DNA from: Jaminaea rosea
Taxonomy: Eukaryota > Basidiomycota > Exobasidiomycetes > Microstromatales
Reading direction: 5' to 3'
Assembly: GCF_003144245.1 (NCBI RefSeq)
Contig: NW_020289986.1
Span: 434,001-498,000, forward strand
DNA: 64,000 bases
The stretch's first letter is position 1, and the number at the start of each line of letters is the position of its first letter. Made by a program: the position numbers and the translations under genes. The notes beneath the pieces were generated by a model. It saw only the letters and a list, made by a program, of their open reading frames with translations, was not told the DNA's origin and did not search any database. Positions 60,990 to 64,000 of the stretch are shown here, piece after piece.

Positions 60990-62877
60990 CTACATCTCCG
61001 GCGGTGCTTCCTTGCTCCCGACTCCCGCCAGCTCTGCATACTGCGTCGTGCCCATTTCAGTCAGTCGCGAGATGACGCGGGCAAAGGCGAACAACTCCTC
61101 GTCTCCGCTGAAGATAGGATTGCCGCCGAGCTGGTCCATCGTCATGCCCAGGGCGTCCATTGCTTCGCGCATCGCGTCGCTCGTCTCGGCCTGCGGCGGG
61201 GTGAGGAGAGTGTAGAAGGGTCAGCTCGTCGCACGGCGGCCATCATTCCGTTCTCGCGCTGCGCTGCGCACCTTCTTGTTGCCGTCCGTGCCAGCGCCAA
61301 AGATTTGCAGAATGGGCACCTCGCTGCTCGCAAAGAGCTTCGTCTTGCTCTCATAGGCGGCATCGATGAAGGTGATGAAGCGCCTGGCCATCTCGCGCTG
61401 GTCGAGCCCCATCTTGGGAACCTCGTCCACAAAGACCGTCGGGAACGTCTGACAGATCTCAATGTAGTCTGCCGCAGAGCGAGGCGTGCCGCATAGGTCG
61501 TGGAAGGAGAAGCGGGCCACCTTCTTCGTCGAGAGGGGCACGGCCAGCGTGCGGCCCCAGATGGTGAGCGGGCGACCCTCGATGGCCGGATCGTGCGGGT
61601 CGCTCGTGAAGGCTTCGAACAACTTCTCAAACTCGCGCAGGTTCTTGTCGTCGAGTGGCGCGTAGTAGACTTTGCTCAGAGCTTTGGGCACCTTGCGGTA
61701 GTCTGTGCCCGAGTTGAGGTCCTGCACCTTCAGCTGCGACTGGAGGAGCTCGATGCAGGGCACGAACGAAGAGCGCTGGATGCCGTTCTTGTAGAGGTCT
61801 TTCGGCTCGCGATTCGATGTCATGACGAAGACGACGCCGTGGGCGATCATGTGCTCAAGTAGGCGCCGCAAGATCATGGCGTCGGCGATGTCGGTGACCT
61901 GGAACTCATCGAAGCAGAGCACGGTGGCCTCCTGAGCGAACTCCATGGCCACGGGAGGGATCGGGTCTACGTCTTCGCCAGCTGCCGCAGCGGCCGCTGC
62001 CCTCTCCTTTGCCCCACCAGCAGGCCCGCCCGAGATGGCATTGGCTGCGCCGCTCATGACGCGAGACGAGGCGCCGACGACGATGCCACTGGGCTTGTGA
62101 GTGAGCGTCTTGAAGGCGTGCATGCGCTTGTGAGCGTCGATCATGAACTGGTGGAAGTGTATGCGTCGTTTGTGTGTGATGTTGTCGGGAAGTGTGTCGA
62201 AGAAGAGGTCCATCAGCATGCTAAGCGGCGTGACGGCAGGAAGGTAAGGGACAGATCAACATGAGGAGTAGCACTCTACTGATTGCCCTCTCGCTCGCGC
62301 ACCTCTTACCCGTGCCTACGTCCCCGTGAAGGTAAAGCCCCTTTGGCACATCCTCTGGTACTTGCAGCTTGCCGTCGTCGTGTCCATCGCTGCCCTCGTG
62401 TGATGATGAGCCGAAAAGGCGGCCGAACTGCGCGTGGGCGAAGAAGGAAACCTCTCAGCTCGATGCAACCTTTTGAGCTCTACCGCGTCGCCATCGCCGG
62501 CGGCCACTCACGAAGCCCCTCTTTTCCACCTCCTTCTTCTGTCCCAACGGCCTCGTAGGATTCGGCGGTCGATAGAGCGTAAGCTCTTCGTGCAAGCCCT
62601 GCAAGATGGCTATAATGGAGCGCTGATGGTCGTCATCTTTCAGCAGACCCTTTTGCACCAATTCATTGTATCTTGCTGTTGGACCAGACGGAGGCGATGA
62701 GGGTGAAGCTCGAGCAGAGGGGGAATATGACGCCGCTCCCGTCGAGTGAAAGTAGCGACGACGTACGATTGAGCAGGATGCGAGCGGCGGTAGGTTTCCG
62801 CTACATCGCGGCGCTGCTGCCGCTGTTCTTCTACTGCATGCTGTGAGCGCTACCACAGACGTCGCTGGCCATGCCAT
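60990..62877 (-). CDS. AFG1: Mitochondrial AFG1-type ATPase (LACE1/AFG1L)
   Basis: Four exons (minus): 62512-62877, 62303-62451, 61272-62220 and 60990-61190, giving 554 residues. AFG1 is an AAA-like ATPase that helps turn over mitochondrially encoded oxidase subunits. The N-terminus is a mitochondrial presequence (RRTAAAAPRCSG, then IVRRRYFHSTGAA). Walker A reads GDVGTGKS across intron 2, which fixes the donor as GTGCGC and not the GTAAGA eight bases before. RIHFHQFMIDAHKRMH, Walker B VLCFDEFQVTDIADAM, VFVMTSNREPKDLYKNGIQR and LIFIDEVPKMG-like FVDEVPKM follow. The Ala-rich insert before Walker B is specific to this fungus. Intron 1 (60 bases, acceptor GAGAG) is the least certain. Confidence 0.93.
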
Positions 62878-63555
62878 GGTAAGAGGGGACAGGACGAGGT
62901 AGGTTTGCAATTCCGTGAACCCGCACACCCCGCAAAGTCATTCTCGTCGACAATCGCCCACAATCTCCAATCGCCCGCCTTCCGCCTTTCCCATGTGCCT
63001 GCCGCCTGCCTGCCGCTTCCCGCTCCCTGCCGTCGTACCCGACGTCTCCAGCGGGCACCTTTGTCTACCACCTCGCTCGACACAAGATGAGCGCCTCGCC
63101 GGAGCCAGCTGCGTACCACTCTCTTCGTTCTCGCCTCCTCCCATTTGATTACTATCAATCTCTCCCCCAAATCTTCGCGGTGCTCTCTTGCGATCCCCCG
63201 CAATTGCTGAGCTCCGGCCCCCGCCTCCGGCTCGCTCTCACGATCAGCCGAGAGAGAAAGGCGGACAGACAGAGAGAGAGGGAGCATCTGGCCTCGCCTG
63301 CCGTCCTTGCCTGCCCGCCCGCCGCCCGGGGTCGAAGCCACTTCACTCACTCGACTCGACGCTAGATCCGTCGACGCAGCCGCCTCTCGACGACTGTCTC
63401 CGCATCCTCCCATTCGTCACCACCGACGCCGCCGCCGTCGCCGTCGCGTGAGATCTATTCAGGCACGCTAGCACAGCCCGCTAAACCCCAATCAAGCGTT
63501 CCCTCCATCACATCATCCATCATCCTCGTTTGCGGGCGGACCATTGGCTTGCATT
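62878..63555. other. Divergent region with the long leader of the last gene
   Basis: It separates AFG1 (minus) from the gene at 63556 (plus). It contains an ATG-started upstream frame at 63087-63365 and pyrimidine-rich sequence; otherwise nothing recognised. Confidence 0.45.
63087..63365 (+). other. Possible upstream ORF (92 codons) before the 63556 gene
   Basis: ATG at 63087 with A at -3 (strong context), stop at 63363-63365, 190 bases before the main ATG. The peptide is Arg/Ser/Pro-rich without family features. If transcribed as leader it should reduce translation of the main frame; an intron could remove it. Confidence 0.3.
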
Positions 63556-64000
63556 ATGTCCTTTGGCGGTGGGACATCGATGGCTACTACAGATGCCCCA
63601 CTCGTTTCACCAACGCCAACGGCGACGACGGGTGCTCCGTCCTCATCCACTTCACATGCTCCCATGATGGCGACCAGTAGCTCGCATCACAGCAGTCACA
63701 ACAGCGGCCATCCTCCTCCACCCGCCCCACCAACGGACAATCCACTCTTCTCATCAGACGAGGCCCGATTCATGACCGACTCCTTTGCCTCTGCCTTCTC
63801 CTTCGATCCCTTTCAACACGGCGCACCCGGCTTCAAAGTGCCCGCTGTATTACCTCCTGGCCTAATTCAAAGCTTGACGGCACCCAACAACAGCATGGCA
63901 AATTCGATGAGATCAGGCAGCGGGGCAGGTCCCAGCTTACCGCCTTGGGACCCTTCAGTTCACTTTTCGCCTTCGTCAGGCTCGTCTGCGCTGCGCAGTG
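63556..64000 (+). CDS. Hypothetical, probably regulatory protein, N-terminal part (runs off the right edge)
   Basis: ATG at 63556 opens a frame that stays open to the window edge, 148 codons. The sequence is low complexity (Thr/Ser/Pro, several His) with a more conserved-looking block, NPLFSSDEARFMTDSFASAF, then FDPFQHGAPGF and AVLPPGLIQSL. N-termini of this kind, acidic-hydrophobic islands in disordered sequence, occur in basidiomycete transcription factors (for example bHLH or bZIP proteins), but no DNA-binding domain is within the window, so I give no family. Confidence 0.6.
   Translation, partial: MSFGGGTSMATTDAPLVSPTPTATTGAPSSSTSHAPMMATSSSHHSSHNSGHPPPPAPPTDNPLFSSDEARFMTDSFASAFSFDPFQHGAPGFKVPAVLPPGLIQSLTAPNNSMANSMRSGSGAGPSLPPWDPSVHFSPSSGSSALRS

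Noticed and set aside
60681-61496. A plus-strand open frame of 271 codons.
   Set aside because: Its right half lies antisense to AFG1 exons with clear homology, and its own product has no family features; it is a GC-rich shadow.
1-64000. Transposons, LTR or virus-like elements.
   Set aside because: No reverse transcriptase, integrase, transposase or capsid motifs and no long terminal repeats were seen on either strand.

Overview
The window is nuclear DNA of a fungus, most likely a basidiomycete of the Ustilaginomycotina. The evidence is short GT-AG introns (mostly 55-90 bases) with CTGAC/CTAAC branch sites, GC-rich coding sequence, low-complexity Ser/Ala/Gln-rich protein tails, and gene families typical of fungi (Zn2Cys6 factor, Msb1-type protein, Cdc25-type RasGEF with SH3, cytosolic NAD-dependent Mtd1, Pet191). 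The subphylum is an inference from gene style, not from a marker search. No transposon, virus-like element, CRISPR array or secondary-metabolite cluster was seen. About 40 protein genes and one tRNA fill the window compactly, mostly in divergent and convergent pairs.

Layout. 1-8 kb: start of an inositol polyphosphate 5-phosphatase with a WD40-like part (minus, runs off the left edge), then a Ras exchange factor (SH3, WW, RasGEF). 8-17 kb: a Zn2Cys6 transcription factor diverging from ADE4, followed by the one-carbon enzyme MTD1; ADE4 and MTD1 are head-to-tail neighbours feeding purine synthesis. 17-25 kb: an unknown protein, an Msb1/Mug8-domain polarity protein, a UPF0538 protein diverging from an AP endonuclease. 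25-30 kb: a GPI-type surface protein, the OLA1/YchF GTPase, two small secreted cysteine-rich genes, and an intron-containing initiator tRNA-Met. 30-42.5 kb: dense housekeeping block (CTF18, CSTF2/RNA15, Cwf18, V-ATPase subunit e, a protein methyltransferase, an ANCHR-like protein, mitochondrial uS11m, a UBX protein, PET191). 42.7-46.2 kb: five small secreted proteins in tandem. 46-64 kb: a long coiled-coil protein, a second GPI-type protein, an unknown mitochondrial-type protein, TIP41, PDB1, NBP35, an aldehyde dehydrogenase, a DUF1772 membrane protein, AFG1, and the start of a further gene.

Two observations stand out. First, seven genes at two loci (28.2-29.4 kb and 42.8-46.2 kb) encode one family of secreted proteins with eight conserved cysteines and a shared C-x2-[YF]-x3-[ILV]-G-x-P block; I do not recognise the family, and it looks like a locally expanding candidate effector or surface family. 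Second, three enzymes carry what look like optional mitochondrial presequences set by the choice of start codon: OLA1 and the AP endonuclease each have a weak-context upstream ATG followed by a strong-context internal ATG, and MTD1 has a long Arg/Ser/Ala-rich in-frame extension in a stretch of about 930 bases that contains no ATG in any frame, which points to non-AUG initiation. Many other genes here also serve mitochondria (PET191, uS11m, PDB1, AFG1, probably the 51.3 kb gene).
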